From assembly GCA_945831575.1 (NCBI GenBank), contig CAMACX010000002.1, forward strand, positions 85,459-149,458: DNA of 64,000 bases. The letters are read 5' to 3'. The position numbers and the translations under genes are program-made. This document shows positions 1-9,413 of this stretch, one piece after another; the stretch's first letter is position 1; each line of letters opens with the position of its first letter. This DNA comes from an uncultured Mediterranea sp. GTDB taxonomy: Bacteria; Bacteroidota; Bacteroidia; Bacteroidales; Bacteroidaceae. The notes under the pieces are model-generated. The model did not search any database and was not told where the DNA came from. It saw only the letters and a list, made by a program, of their open reading frames with translations.

Positions 1-225
1 TTTGTCGTTGCCGAATGCAACAAAGAGCTGCAACTCTTTGTTGATGATGACCCGGGTCAACGGCTTGGCTGATGTCTGCTGCTTGCCTTGCGGAAGCAAT
101 ACCTTGATGGCATTGGGCGATACCATGGTCGATGTAATCATGAAGAAGATCAGTAGCAGGAAGATGAGGTCGGTCATTGATGCCATACTGAAGGCTGGCG
201 ATATTTTGGCTCTGCGTTTCAACAT
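1..225 (-). CDS. exbD: ExbD/TolR-family biopolymer transport protein (partial, C-terminus beyond window)
   Basis: The first 75 codons of an inner-membrane ExbD/TolR protein, the partner of the ExbB proton channel that energises TonB-dependent outer-membrane receptors. A short basic N-terminus (MLKRRAK) is followed by one hydrophobic segment, roughly residues 18-35, with the family's conserved Asp just before it (SMTDLIFLLLIFFM); then a periplasmic stretch begins. The ATG at 225-223 is preceded by a GGAGGG ribosome site that overlaps the exbB stop codon, so the two are translationally linked. Order pdxJ-exbB-exbD implies one transcript. Truncated only by the window edge. Confidence 0.9.
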   Translation of the reverse strand, partial: MLKRRAKISPAFSMASMTDLIFLLLIFFMITSTMVSPNAIKVLLPQGKQQTSAKPLTRVIINKELQLFVAFGNDK

Positions 226-237
226 CTTGCGGCCCTC

Positions 238-951
238 CTATTGCTTCTCCTTCGGTTCGTAGAGCAGGTCCATGAAGGCCATGGTCTTGGCTTCCATTTT
301 GTTGATCACGCCATCGATCAGTGTGACCAGATAGTTGTAGGAGAACATGGCAATGATGCCCACAATCAGTCCTCCAACGGTGGTGATCATGGCTTCGTAG
401 ATACCTCCTGACAGGGTGGTGATGTCAATGTTGTTGCCTGCATTGGCCATGTTCCAGAAGGCACGTACCATACCGATGACGGTGCCTAGGAAGCCAATCA
501 TGGGCGCACCACTTGAGATAGTGGCCATGATGGTGAGTCCTTTTTCAAGCTTGGCTACCTCCATGTTGCCTACGTTCTCGATGGCCGCTTGGATATCGCT
601 GATAGGTTTGTCCAGACGGCTGATGCCCTTCTCAATCATGCGTGCCGACGGGGTCTGCACGCCTCTGCAGTAGCCTATAGCCGCTTTTGTCTCGCCGTTG
701 GCGATGTAGTCCTTGATGCGTTCCATGAAAAGTGGATCCTCCTGGCCAGCCTTACGGATGACGTAGTTGCGCTCAAAGAGTATATAGAAACAAATCACCG
801 ACAGGATGGCTAGTATCACCATGATCCATCCTCCTTTTGAGGCCATCTCCAGCAAGTTCATCTCATTACTTTCTGCCCCAGTGGTCAATACGGGGAGCTC
901 CTGTGCGGCAGCTCCTGCAGCTGCTTGCAGCAGCGTGTTAAGAGTAATCAT
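238..951 (-). CDS. exbB: ExbB/TolQ/MotA-family proton channel protein
   Basis: 237-residue inner-membrane proton channel subunit that works with ExbD and TonB to power outer-membrane transport. Three membrane segments are visible at about residues 41-59, 148-168 and 188-211, with the long cytoplasmic loop between the first and second as in the family; the conserved stretch GFLGTVIGMVRAF lies at about 153-165. The start ATG (951-949) directly abuts the pdxJ stop codon (954-952), and its own stop overlaps the exbD ribosome site, so pdxJ-exbB-exbD reads as one operon. This could energise the SusC receptor encoded later in the window, but that is inference. Confidence 0.93.
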   Translation of the reverse strand: MITLNTLLQAAAGAAAQELPVLTTGAESNEMNLLEMASKGGWIMVILAILSVICFYILFERNYVIRKAGQEDPLFMERIKDYIANGETKAAIGYCRGVQTPSARMIEKGISRLDKPISDIQAAIENVGNMEVAKLEKGLTIMATISSGAPMIGFLGTVIGMVRAFWNMANAGNNIDITTLSGGIYEAMITTVGGLIVGIIAMFSYNYLVTLIDGVINKMEAKTMAFMDLLYEPKEKQ

Positions 952-1665
952 TTAAATCAGACAGTTTTTATATTCATGTATAGTACGTTCTAATCCCAGG
1001 TAGAGGGCATCGCTGATTAGGGCATGGCCTATGGATACTTCGTCCAACCAGGGTATTTGTTGATGGAAGAAGCTGAGGTTCACCAGGCTTAGGTCATGGC
1101 CTGCATTCAATCCCAATCCCAGTTTGCGTGCCGTTGTGGCCGCCTCGATAAAGGGGGCAATGGCTGCTTCGCGGTTTTGTGTGTAGGCTGATGCATAGGG
1201 CTCGGTGTAGAGCTCAACGCGGTCGGCACCTGCCTTGGCAGCATATTCAATGGCTTCACTATCAGCCGCTACGAAGACCGAGGTACGGATTCCTGCTCCC
1301 TTGAAGGCTTCGAGCACTTCGCTCAGGAAGCCTAGATTGTTCTTCGTATCCCACCCTGCATTCGAGGTAAGCTGCGTGGGACTGTCGGGCACGAGGGTCA
1401 CTTGATGAGGCTTTACCTTCAGCACCAGGTCGACAAACTCGGGAGAAGGATTGCCTTCGATGTTGAACTCTGTACGGAGCAGGGGGCGCAGGTCAAACAC
1501 GTCGCTGCGGCGAATGTGCCGCTCGTCAGGGCGTGGATGTACCGTAATTCCCTCAGCACCAAACTTCTCACAATCCAGAGCCACTTTTACCACATCAGGT
1601 ACATTGCCTCCTCGGGCATTGCGAAGGGTGGCTACCTTATTAATATTAACGCTTAATCTTGTCAT
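952..1665 (-). CDS. pdxJ: Pyridoxine 5'-phosphate synthase PdxJ
   Basis: 237 residues, the usual PdxJ length. It condenses 1-deoxyxylulose 5-phosphate with 3-amino-1-hydroxyacetone phosphate to pyridoxine 5'-phosphate, the last ring-forming step of the DXP-dependent vitamin B6 route; cytoplasmic TIM barrel. Family motifs are present: the N-terminal [17 protein letters not shown], the loop [13 protein letters not shown], the GNPSPEF strand and the C-terminal [12 protein letters not shown]. It is the first gene of a minus-strand operon with exbB and exbD and is divergent from nadK. Confidence 0.95.
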   Translation of the reverse strand: MTRLSVNINKVATLRNARGGNVPDVVKVALDCEKFGAEGITVHPRPDERHIRRSDVFDLRPLLRTEFNIEGNPSPEFVDLVLKVKPHQVTLVPDSPTQLTSNAGWDTKNNLGFLSEVLEAFKGAGIRTSVFVAADSEAIEYAAKAGADRVELYTEPYASAYTQNREAAIAPFIEAATTARKLGLGLNAGHDLSLVNLSFFHQQIPWLDEVSIGHALISDALYLGLERTIHEYKNCLI

Positions 1666-1687
1666 TTGTTCTTTTCACTATTTGCGG

Positions 1688-1695
1688 CAAAAATA
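1688..1695 (-). promoter_or_regulatory. Bacteroides-type -7 box for pdxJ
   Basis: Minus strand reads TATTTTTG, matching TAnnTTTG, 22 bases upstream of the pdxJ ATG. No convincing -33 TTTG lies at the right distance, so this is a partial match. Confidence 0.5.
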
Positions 1696-1716
1696 CAAAA
1701 TATCGCAATAACTTGA

Positions 1717-1746
1717 TTGTTTTCTGAGAAAAATAACTCATCTTTG
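1717..1746 (+). promoter_or_regulatory. Promoter for nadK-dnaG
   Basis: TTG at 1717-1719, a 19-base spacer, then CATCTTTG at 1739-1746 (one mismatch to TAnnTTTG). It sits 23 bases before the nadK ATG in the divergent pdxJ/nadK gap. Confidence 0.6.
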
Positions 1747-1769
1747 CATTCTGAAAGATGTGAAAGCCT

Positions 1770-2639
1770 ATGAAATTTGTCTTATTCGGTAACGTTTATC
1801 AAGCTAAGAAGTCGCAACACGCCCTGCATCTGTGCGAGTTATTGCAGCGCCACGGGGCGGAAATCTGTATGAACAGTGAGTTTTATCGCTTTTTGACTGA
1901 TGAGCAGCATTTCTGTCTTCCATCAGTGTCGCTTCTTGAAGAGGGATGCGCGCAGGCAGACATGGCCATCAGCCTTGGTGGCGATGGTACTTTCCTGAAG
2001 GCTGCTACCCAGGTGGGTAACAGGCAGATTCCTATTCTTGGCATCAATACGGGTCGTTTGGGATTCCTGGCCGATGTCTTGCCCGAGGAGATGGGACAGG
2101 TGGTGGAGGAGATCATGCACGGGCATTATCGTGTGGAAGAACGCAGCGTGTTGCAGGTCACTTCCCCTACTGGCGTTATTCATTTGAGCCCTTTCGGACT
2201 CAATGAGATTGCAGTGCTCAAGCACGACTCTTCTTCGATGATCAGCATTCATACAGCCATCAATGGCGAATTGCTTACCACATATCAGGCAGATGGCTTG
2301 GTGGTGGCCACACCGACAGGTTCGACAGCCTACTCGCTGAGTGTGGGCGGGCCGATTATTGTGCCCCACAGCCGTACATTTGCCGTTACGCCGGTGGCAC
2401 CCCACAGTCTCAATGTGCGCCCCTTGGTGATTGATGATGATGCAGAGATTAGTTTGCGCATCGAGAGTCGTAGCCACAACTACTTGGTCTCGGTAGATGG
2501 GCGGAGTGAGTCGCTGTCGGAGGAGATGCGGCTCATTATTCGTAAGGCTCCTTATTGTGTACGTGTGGTGAAGCGTTTCGACCATCACTTCTTCAATACG
2601 TTGCGTAACAAAATGATGTGGGGGGCTGATGCACGATGA
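1770..2639 (+). CDS. nadK: NAD kinase
   Basis: 289-residue cytoplasmic enzyme phosphorylating NAD to NADP. The nucleotide-binding GGDGT motif is at residues 70-74 and the second signature ([20 protein letters not shown]) lies near residues 175-195; LNEIAVLKH holds the conserved Asn-Glu pair. Length and motif spacing fit the bacterial family. The stop overlaps the dnaG start (ATGA at 2636-2639), so primase translation is probably coupled to it. Divergent from pdxJ, with its own promoter. Confidence 0.96.
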   Translation: MKFVLFGNVYQAKKSQHALHLCELLQRHGAEICMNSEFYRFLTDEQHFCLPSVSLLEEGCAQADMAISLGGDGTFLKAATQVGNRQIPILGINTGRLGFLADVLPEEMGQVVEEIMHGHYRVEERSVLQVTSPTGVIHLSPFGLNEIAVLKHDSSSMISIHTAINGELLTTYQADGLVVATPTGSTAYSLSVGGPIIVPHSRTFAVTPVAPHSLNVRPLVIDDDAEISLRIESRSHNYLVSVDGRSESLSEEMRLIIRKAPYCVRVVKRFDHHFFNTLRNKMMWGADAR

Positions 2640-4786
2640 TTGACCGCGCTACTGTTGACCGTATCATGGATGCCGCTCAGATCTATGACGTGGTATCTGA
2701 CTTTGTCACTCTCCACAAACGGGGAATAAACTATGTGGGCCTTTGTCCATTTCACGACGATACGACCCCTTCGTTCTCCGTCTCACCGGCTAAGGGGCTT
2801 TGCAAATGCTTTGCCTGTGGTAAGGGAGGCAATGCTGTACACTTCATCATGGAGCATGAACAGATAGGTTTTGCAGATGCGTTGCGTTATTTGGCCAAGA
2901 AATACAATATCCCTGTCGAGGAGCGGGAATTGACACCCGAAGAGAAAGTGGCCCAGAGTGAGCGTGAGGGTCTGTTTGTGCTCAATCAGTATGCCCGTGA
3001 CTACTTCTGTAAGTCGCTTCAGGAGACTTCGGAAGGACGTAGCGTGGGGCTGGCTTACCTGCGTAGCCGTGGCATTCGTGATGATATCATCCGGAAATTC
3101 CAGCTGGGTTACTGCCCCAAGTCGGGGCGAGGCTTATGCGATGAGGCGCTGCGGCAATCCTATAAGCGTGAGTACCTGGTGAAGACGGGCCTATGCTACG
3201 AGAGGGAGGATGGGAGCCTACGTGACCGCTTTTGGGGGCGTGTCATCTTCCCTGTGCATACCTTGAGTGGGAAGGTGGTAGCCTTTGGTGGACGTGTGCT
3301 CTCATCCGCCACCAAGGGAGTCGCCGCCAAGTACGTCAACTCACCTGAGTCGGAGATTTACCATAAGAGCAACGAACTCTATGGCATCTATCTGGCTAAG
3401 CAGGACATAGTCAAGCAGGATCGCTGCTATCTGGTGGAGGGCTATACCGATGTCATCTCCATGCACCAGAGCGGGGTGTGCAATGTGGTGGCTTCATCGG
3501 GTACGGCGTTGACTCACGGACAGATTCGTATGGTACATCGCTTTACGCAAAATATGACTGTGCTTTACGATGGCGATGCGGCTGGTATCAAGGCCTCGTT
3601 GCGAGGCATAGATATGCTGCTTGAGGAGGGGATGAACATTAAGGTGTGCCTCTTACCTGATGGCGATGACCCTGATTCGTTTGCTCGCAAACACAATGCC
3701 GAGGACTTTCGTCAGTTTATTACCAGCCATGAGCAGGACTTTATCCGCTTCAAGACGGGGTTGCTGTTGAATGAGGCTGGGGATGATCCGCAACGCCGCG
3801 TGATGCTGATTAGCAGTGTGGTGCAGAGCATAGCCGTGATACCTGATGCCATCAATCGCGATGTCTATATTCGCGAGTGCTCGCAGATGCTTGGGGTGGA
3901 TAACCGCTTGTTGGTGAGTGAAGTGGCCAAACGGCGTGAGAAGAAGGCTGAAATGGATGCAGAGCAGCGGGCACGCGAGGCGGCTAAGGCGCAGAATCAG
4001 CAAGCAGGGCTTACTGGGGATAATCAGCAGGGAGGCACAACAATGGGTGGAGTCCCAGCAGATACAGCGACAGAGCGTCCTGCTACGCTGAACCAGGGAG
4101 GGGCATCTGCAGTGGTCCCAGGTAGTCAGGATGCTGTAGGCGAAGCGAATCCGCTTGTTGACAGTCTAGGCCAGTTCGCTCCCTCATCCGAATCGCTCAT
4201 CACTATACAGCAGCGCAACCAATCGGAGTTTTACCGTTATGAGCGTCAGCTCATTCAGCTGGTGGTGCGTTATGGGGAGCGGAAGATGTTTGAAGGCATG
4301 ACCGATGAAGAGGGCAACGAGTTGCCTTCCCTTTCCGTGATAGATTATATCGTCAGCGAGTTGCAGCAAGATGAACTCACATTCCACAACGAGATTCATC
4401 GCCGTATTCTTGGAGAAGCAGCAGCTCATCAAGCTGACCCTGGCTTTGTGGCCGAGCAATACTTTATCAATCATCTGGATGCCGACATCAGTAAGGTATC
4501 CGCTGAGTTGCTCAGCGACCGCTACCAACTCAGTAAGTATCATTCGCGGGCGCAAAAGATTCTAACCGACGAAGAGCGGTTGGACGAGTTGGTTCCCCAG
4601 ATTATGATGAGCTTCAAGCTAGCTATCGTGAGTGAAGAGATAAAGCAGCACCTGCATACCCTTCAAGACCCTGCTGTGGCAGCCGACAAGGAGCGCTGTA
4701 GCCAGATTATGGCGCGCTGTGGTGAGTTAATGAAGTTGCAGAATCTCCTGGCAAAGAATGCGGGTGAGCGCATCCTGTTGCGTTGA
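2636..4786 (+). CDS. dnaG: DNA primase DnaG
   Basis: 716 residues; makes RNA primers at the replication fork. The CHC2 zinc ribbon is C37-x2-H40-x17-C58-x2-C61. The TOPRIM active site shows E268 (VEGYTD) and D312-G-D314 (LYDGDAAG). A Gln/Gly/Ala-rich low-complexity linker of about 80 residues (roughly 437-520) separates the catalytic core from the C-terminal helicase-interacting region, making the protein longer than E. coli DnaG (581). Starts within the nadK stop codon. Ends 4 bases from the convergent DUF4369 gene. Confidence 0.96.
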   Translation: MIDRATVDRIMDAAQIYDVVSDFVTLHKRGINYVGLCPFHDDTTPSFSVSPAKGLCKCFACGKGGNAVHFIMEHEQIGFADALRYLAKKYNIPVEERELTPEEKVAQSEREGLFVLNQYARDYFCKSLQETSEGRSVGLAYLRSRGIRDDIIRKFQLGYCPKSGRGLCDEALRQSYKREYLVKTGLCYEREDGSLRDRFWGRVIFPVHTLSGKVVAFGGRVLSSATKGVAAKYVNSPESEIYHKSNELYGIYLAKQDIVKQDRCYLVEGYTDVISMHQSGVCNVVASSGTALTHGQIRMVHRFTQNMTVLYDGDAAGIKASLRGIDMLLEEGMNIKVCLLPDGDDPDSFARKHNAEDFRQFITSHEQDFIRFKTGLLLNEAGDDPQRRVMLISSVVQSIAVIPDAINRDVYIRECSQMLGVDNRLLVSEVAKRREKKAEMDAEQRAREAAKAQNQQAGLTGDNQQGGTTMGGVPADTATERPATLNQGGASAVVPGSQDAVGEANPLVDSLGQFAPSSESLITIQQRNQSEFYRYERQLIQLVVRYGERKMFEGMTDEEGNELPSLSVIDYIVSELQQDELTFHNEIHRRILGEAAAHQADPGFVAEQYFINHLDADISKVSAELLSDRYQLSKYHSRAQKILTDEERLDELVPQIMMSFKLAIVSEEIKQHLHTLQDPAVAADKERCSQIMARCGELMKLQNLLAKNAGERILLR

Positions 4787-4790
4787 GGCT

Positions 4791-5438
4791 TCAGTCGTAG
4801 GGTACCTCCTCAACCGTACCGTCGGGCATCCGGCGCTTGATGGTGTTCGGGAACTGACGGGTCAGGAAGTCGTGCAAGGTACCTTCGTTGAGCTGCTTGG
4901 CCAGTTGGCGTGAGTGGCGGCGATACTCCCTTTGCAGGCTGTCGATGATGTGCGTCAAGGCCTCTTTCTCTGCTTGGTTGCCCTGCTTGACAGCCTCTCG
5001 GAGCTTCATGCGATAGGGAATGACGCGTTGGGTATGGGCTACGGTGTATTCTTTCCACTGTTGCAGCGAGTCGTTTTGGGGAGTGCCTCCTCCGTGGCTC
5101 ACCGAGTCAATGGTCACCTCGACACGGCCAGGCTCAGCCACTACCAGCAGATCTTCTACTCCGGTTCGGAAATGGTAGTCGATGCGGATAATCTTCATCT
5201 CGCCGGGTGCTACATGGAATGCAAATCGGCCATTTTGAATCATGGCGGAATCCACTGTTTCGGCCACTGCAGGCCCCTGTTGTGGCACGAGGAAAATCTT
5301 CTTTCCCTCAAATCTTGGGTTGATTGTGCCATAGATGTGGCATTGCCCGTCGTTGTCGTTGACTGCTGTATGGCAGGCTCCTGCAAGGAGTGAGAGGAGT
5401 GCCAGGGCACCTAGGAGTTGTAGTCTTTTCTTTTTCAT
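4791..5438 (-). CDS. DUF4369-like lipoprotein
   Basis: 215 residues. N-terminal lipoprotein signal (MKKKRLQLLG..., lipobox LAGAC, Cys22). The region about 31-110 has the DUF4369 pattern (hIYGTI..FEGKKIFLV, DSAMIQNGRFAFHV), a domain usually found before thioredoxin domains in Bacteroidetes; no thioredoxin CxxC follows. The C-terminal half is charged and helical, probably coiled. It may be a surface or periplasmic binding lipoprotein; its substrate is unknown. Same strand as the next two envelope genes, 29 bases after the propeller lipoprotein, so they may be co-transcribed. Confidence 0.72.
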   Translation of the reverse strand: MKKKRLQLLGALALLSLLAGACHTAVNDNDGQCHIYGTINPRFEGKKIFLVPQQGPAVAETVDSAMIQNGRFAFHVAPGEMKIIRIDYHFRTGVEDLLVVAEPGRVEVTIDSVSHGGGTPQNDSLQQWKEYTVAHTQRVIPYRMKLREAVKQGNQAEKEALTHIIDSLQREYRRHSRQLAKQLNEGTLHDFLTRQFPNTIKRRMPDGTVEEVPYD

Positions 5439-5467
5439 TGCTTATGTATGGTGTTTTTTCTTCTCAT

Positions 5468-6946
5468 TTACTGATTCTTTAGTTTGACTTGGCGGCGTTC
5501 ACCGTGGAAAAGCTCATCAAAGGCCTTTCGTTGATCCAACGCTACGGGGGTAAGGGTGAAGTCGGGGCAGTTGAATGAGTCGGCCTCCTTTTTGTAGTAG
5601 AGCAGGGGACGGCGTTGGGGTAGTAGCAACGGTTTTGAGGCACGTCCCTCGTCATCAATGTGGGCTAGATAGGCCCAGCTTTGCAGACCATTCTCCCGCT
5701 TGCTGGAGAAGACGAACCACTTACTGTTGCTGCTCCAGTTATGGTAGCTCTCCGAGGCAGAACTGTTGACTTCATCCATGCTGCGCAGGGCACCGCTCTG
5801 CAGGTCTAGGAGACAGAGGTCAGAAGTCTCACGGCAGATGGGGAAGTTGCCGCGGTCGGTTTTGCAGATCATCAGCCAGCGGCCATCGTAAGAAGGCCGT
5901 GCCAACACGTAGCTGCAGTTATCCTTCAGTCCATGGAGCAGGGTATCGACCTGTTGACCGAAGCTGCCTGTCGCTGCATCGAACTCGATGGCGCAGAGGC
6001 TGCATTTCACCTTCTCATATTCCATTGGTACGTTGCAGGGTTGAGAGGAACTGAAGTAGAGACGGTGGCCATCAGCGGAGAAGGCGGGAAAGATTTCCAG
6101 CGATTCGGTGGAGAGTAGCTCGGGGCGTAGCAGTTCGTCATGTTCCGTGTCGAGTACCACGATATCGCTGAATTGATGATACACCTCGATGCGCCCTTCG
6201 GGCCGGACGAAGAAACTCTGATGAACAGAGTTGGTGGCGTAAGCGCAGTAGCGCCCTTCGGGGTGCCAGTAGGCGTAGCTGCCGGCTGCTTTGGTCTGCG
6301 GAGTGCGGGTCTCGTACCATCGCTGCACGCCCTCTTTCTGCACCAAGGTGCCCCCAAGGGCTCCACGTACCTGGAGGGTCAGTTGCGAAGGATTGGTGTG
6401 GTTGGCTGTATGGCAGTTGAAGCAGCGTCCGGGCAGTGCGGTCTCACTCATCAGCTTTACTTCGCGGTAGCTACTCAGTTCACGCTGACAGATGCTGATG
6501 TTGCCTCCCACCTCATACCCCGGCTGGATGCGTCGGTAGGTCAGCCCGTAGTCAGGCAACGGGTCGCTGCTCACCAGAATCTCAAACGGCTCAAAGTGGG
6601 TCCACCGTTCTCCCTTGGCGTACACTTCCACGCGCAGCGTCCCTCCGCGATTCTGCGCTGTCAGTGCGTGCCACTCCTCGGGGGCGAAGTGGGCAAATAC
6701 ACCTTGGGTATGTAGGCTGCCTCCTTTGCTTCCCTTAATGGTGACGTCCACTTTGTGGCATCCTTTCATCATGACATCGAAGTTGAGTGGAGCCAATTCT
6801 GCAGGAATCGTCACGCCTATGTAGTCGGGGTAGATGGGGGGCAGACAACCTGCCTCAGTGGCATGCTCTACGCGCTCGGTACAACCCGTGGTAAAGAGCA
6901 GGGCGAATAGGATAAGGCTGATTAGAGGATTCTGATGTTTCGTCAT
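5468..6946 (-). CDS. TolB/PD40-type beta-propeller lipoprotein with a CxxCH motif
   Basis: 492 residues. Signal peptide with lipobox TTGC (Cys22). The N-terminal ~150 residues look like beta domains. A single CxxCH (C175-F-N-C178-H179), the attachment motif of c-type haem, follows. The C-terminal half carries WD40-like PD40 repeats (FPAFSADGHRLYFSSS, HPEGRYCAYATN, YDGRWLMI). I recognise this as a Bacteroidetes lipoprotein family annotated only as TolB-like; function unknown. Whether haem is attached is not shown. Between a DUF4369 lipoprotein and a DUF6057 membrane protein, probably one envelope operon. Confidence 0.75.
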   Translation of the reverse strand: MTKHQNPLISLILFALLFTTGCTERVEHATEAGCLPPIYPDYIGVTIPAELAPLNFDVMMKGCHKVDVTIKGSKGGSLHTQGVFAHFAPEEWHALTAQNRGGTLRVEVYAKGERWTHFEPFEILVSSDPLPDYGLTYRRIQPGYEVGGNISICQRELSSYREVKLMSETALPGRCFNCHTANHTNPSQLTLQVRGALGGTLVQKEGVQRWYETRTPQTKAAGSYAYWHPEGRYCAYATNSVHQSFFVRPEGRIEVYHQFSDIVVLDTEHDELLRPELLSTESLEIFPAFSADGHRLYFSSSQPCNVPMEYEKVKCSLCAIEFDAATGSFGQQVDTLLHGLKDNCSYVLARPSYDGRWLMICKTDRGNFPICRETSDLCLLDLQSGALRSMDEVNSSASESYHNWSSNSKWFVFSSKRENGLQSWAYLAHIDDEGRASKPLLLPQRRPLLYYKKEADSFNCPDFTLTPVALDQRKAFDELFHGERRQVKLKNQ

Positions 6947-6988
6947 ACATTTTTATTTTATTTCAATCTAAATATTATCCCGCATAGT

Positions 6989-8587
6989 TTACCTGTCTAT
7001 GCTAAGGTTAGCTTGGCGCTTGATGTATTGCCCGTAGGGTGAGTCATTGGCACTTTTTTTCTGTTGTGCATACTCCAGGGCATCTCGGTAGGTGGTGGGC
7101 ATCTGACTGAATCCACCGTATTGCTGTACCCAGGGCATACTCTGCATCAGCATGTTCAGGTCTCCGTTGAGCAGCAGCTGGGCCATGTGGTATTGTAGAG
7201 CCAGGAGGTTGTTGGTGTTGCTTGCAAAGAGCAGTCCCAGGATCTTGTGCCGTTCGTGGTAGTTGTAGAGGAAGTTCTCCTTGAAACGCAATTTGCGCAG
7301 CTGTCCGTAGATAGGGTGTTGGTCGATGAGGTTGTCACGACCCACGAGGCGCATGTTCTCCTTGGCCCATGAACGATAGAACAGGCTTTGTTCCAGCCAT
7401 TGCAATTCCTTGGCTGCTGCAGTGTGATTGCCGTTGATGAGGTGGCATTCAGCCATGCGCTTCGTGCAGCGGCCGCTACGCTTGTAGGTCAGGATGGATT
7501 GTTGCAGGTCAGTGGTATAGCGCAGGGCTTCGTTTATCATGCCAAGCTGGAAGAAGGCCTCAGCCGTAGGGAGGTCACTCACGTTGTCGCGTATCATAGG
7601 CATCAGCAGTCCTTCTGGGCCATCTTGATAAAGCTCGAACATGCGGTGAGGGAGTTGACCGGTCATGCCGAGGGCCAGGTTGACACATTGCGAGGTGAAG
7701 GGAGATGGTACGGGATGGTGCTCCACACGGTGTATGACTTCCTCCCATGCTCCGTGGCGCACCAGCATATCCAACCTGAGTATCTCCATCTCGTTGCGGT
7801 CGGGGCAACAGAAGAGAGTAAGGAGTGCGAGGGCGAGCGGACAGGGTAGGAGCAGAAGGGAAGGACGCTTCGGGGTGGCTACCCAGCGGTAGTAAATTGC
7901 AGGGAGAAGAACCATTGCAGCGAGCAGATGGGCGGACCAGGGCGATTGCAGGGCATCGGTGCGGTAGTGTATGCCGGCCAGTATCACTTGCCAGGGCCAC
8001 TGCGTCAGGACATAGGCTGCTGTCGCTACGATGAGTCCCAGGTAGGGTAGGCTCCATACCATACGCAGTCCCATCGTCAGTATGCGCCATGCTGCGTAGA
8101 GCCAAGCCACCGGGCCTACCATCCAGTAGAGTACAGGGAGCAGTAGCAGGTCCATCCACGGACGGCTCTTGCCGGCCAACCAAGTGGCTGCGAGCACGAG
8201 GAGGAGCACAAGGGGTAAGGTAGGCGTCCAGCGCACGTGGCAGGTCATGAGTGTGATGGCAACCGTGAGCAGCAGGGATACCACATTGTAGTGGGGGCGC
8301 AGTTGAGCCAGCAAATTGCTGATGAGCAGGAAGGTCAATACCGATTGGATTGCCATCCAGAGAGCTCCGAGGGTGGGGTAGTAGGCTAGCTGCATGCCTG
8401 CTTCAGCCAGATAGTCGGCCAATCCGCCAGGCAGGGAGAGCGCATGGGTCAGGTGGTCAAGCGTAAAGAGGAAGAGCTGGTTCTGCTCATGGTAGTTGAG
8501 CACTCCGGGTGCCACCTGTTGCCAGTATAGAAAGGCACTTACTGCCGTGAGGAGTAACAGGGAGAGTCGGTATTGTGTCTGTTGCAT
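6989..8587 (-). CDS. DUF6057-family polytopic membrane protein
   Basis: 532 residues from the first ATG (8587); a further in-frame TTG at 8620 has no support. About ten hydrophobic segments fill the first ~280 residues; the rest is soluble and helical, with repeat-like pairs suggesting TPR-type helices. The segment NQLFLFTLDHLTHALSLPGG matches the DUF6057 signature after the first membrane helix. Function unknown. First gene of the probable DUF6057-propeller-DUF4369 set, directly downstream of the tRNA on the same strand. Confidence 0.7.
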   Translation of the reverse strand: MQQTQYRLSLLLLTAVSAFLYWQQVAPGVLNYHEQNQLFLFTLDHLTHALSLPGGLADYLAEAGMQLAYYPTLGALWMAIQSVLTFLLISNLLAQLRPHYNVVSLLLTVAITLMTCHVRWTPTLPLVLLLVLAATWLAGKSRPWMDLLLLPVLYWMVGPVAWLYAAWRILTMGLRMVWSLPYLGLIVATAAYVLTQWPWQVILAGIHYRTDALQSPWSAHLLAAMVLLPAIYYRWVATPKRPSLLLLPCPLALALLTLFCCPDRNEMEILRLDMLVRHGAWEEVIHRVEHHPVPSPFTSQCVNLALGMTGQLPHRMFELYQDGPEGLLMPMIRDNVSDLPTAEAFFQLGMINEALRYTTDLQQSILTYKRSGRCTKRMAECHLINGNHTAAAKELQWLEQSLFYRSWAKENMRLVGRDNLIDQHPIYGQLRKLRFKENFLYNYHERHKILGLLFASNTNNLLALQYHMAQLLLNGDLNMLMQSMPWVQQYGGFSQMPTTYRDALEYAQQKKSANDSPYGQYIKRQANLSIDR

Positions 8588-8658
8588 GGTTGTCACTGTG
8601 CGAAAAAAAATGACCGCCAAGTGTGGAAGCCACTTTAGCAGTCAATACTAAATCTTGT

Positions 8659-8735
8659 TGGTAGCGGGACCCGGGATTGAACCGGGGACCTCATGATTAT
8701 GAATCATGCGCTCTAACCAGCTGAGCTATCCCGCC
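8659..8735 (-). tRNA. tRNA with CAT anticodon (elongator Met, or Ile2)
   Basis: 77-nt cloverleaf with encoded CCA. Anticodon loop TTCATAA on a 5-bp stem CATGA/TCATG; T-arm CCCGG-TTCAATC-CCGGG; acceptor GGCGGGA/TCCCGCT with a G1-U72 wobble. The GGG/CCC anticodon stem of initiator tRNA is absent. Elongator Met and lysidine-modified Ile2 both use CAT and cannot be told apart with certainty. Confidence 0.92.
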
Positions 8736-8757
8736 AGGTGTTTTTTGATTTCGGGTG

Positions 8758-8788
8758 CAAAGATACGGCTAATTTTTATACCTCCAAA
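8758..8788 (-). promoter_or_regulatory. Promoter for the CAT tRNA
   Basis: Minus strand: TTTG at 8788-8785, a 19-base spacer, TATCTTTG at 8765-8758, a full match to the Bacteroides consensus, 22 bases before the tRNA 5' end. It may also feed the DUF6057 operon. Confidence 0.75.
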
Positions 8789-8917
8789 ATTTTCTGCAAA
8801 AAAAATGCGTTCTTCATCAAAAAATGACTAAAACAGGGAAAGGAGCAAATTATTTGGCCGAAAATTTGGTCATGTCGAAAAAAGTCCATATTTTGGCCCG
8901 CAAATTAATGATATGCT

Positions 8918-9304
8918 ATGGACAAACAGAAAATACATCTGGAGTATGCGCTCAACGCTGCGTCCAAAACAATACTTTGGAATGCCATCAGCACACCCAT
9001 GGGGCTAGAAGGATGGTTTGCTGACAAGGTGGATTCCGAAGGCAGGCAGGTTACTTTCCATTGGGGAAAGAGTGAGGTACGCAAGGCTGAGGTAGGAGCT
9101 ATGCGGGCCTATTCCTACATCCGGTTCCACTGGCTTGATGATGGCATCAGCCGTGGACAGTTTGAGCTCAAGATGTCGTACAGCGAGCTGACTACAGACT
9201 TTGTGCTCGAAGTCACGGACTATTGTTATGCCGATGACGTGGATGACCTCTGTGAGATTTGGGACAAATCGGTCAAGACCCTGAGGCAGACCTGTGGCTT
9301 TTGA
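8918..9304 (+). CDS. START-like domain protein
   Basis: 128 residues, compact, no signal or membrane segment. The sequence fits the small Bacteroidetes START-like (SRPBCC helix-grip) family: an N-terminal strand (KIHLEYALNAASKTILWNAI), the STPMGLEGWFAD segment, and a C-terminal helix with DLCEIWDKSVKTLRQT. These folds bind hydrophobic ligands; none is known here. It precedes the lptF/G-type permease gene by 109 bases and a separate promoter lies between them. Confidence 0.78.
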   Translation: MDKQKIHLEYALNAASKTILWNAISTPMGLEGWFADKVDSEGRQVTFHWGKSEVRKAEVGAMRAYSYIRFHWLDDGISRGQFELKMSYSELTTDFVLEVTDYCYADDVDDLCEIWDKSVKTLRQTCGF

Positions 9305-9352
9305 TTCTCTGAAGTAATCTTTGGCACCGTTAGGAATCTTTGCGTAGAAAAA

Positions 9353-9384
9353 TTTCCGTAACTCCCGAATTTGTTCTACCTTTG
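9353..9384 (+). promoter_or_regulatory. Promoter for the LptF/G-ribBA unit
   Basis: TACCTTTG at 9377-9384 with TTTC (near-consensus TTTG) at 9353-9356, spacer 20. It is 29 bases before the permease ATG. Confidence 0.55.
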
Positions 9385-9413
9385 TCGCTCCATTGGAATA
9401 GTGGCAATTAAAC

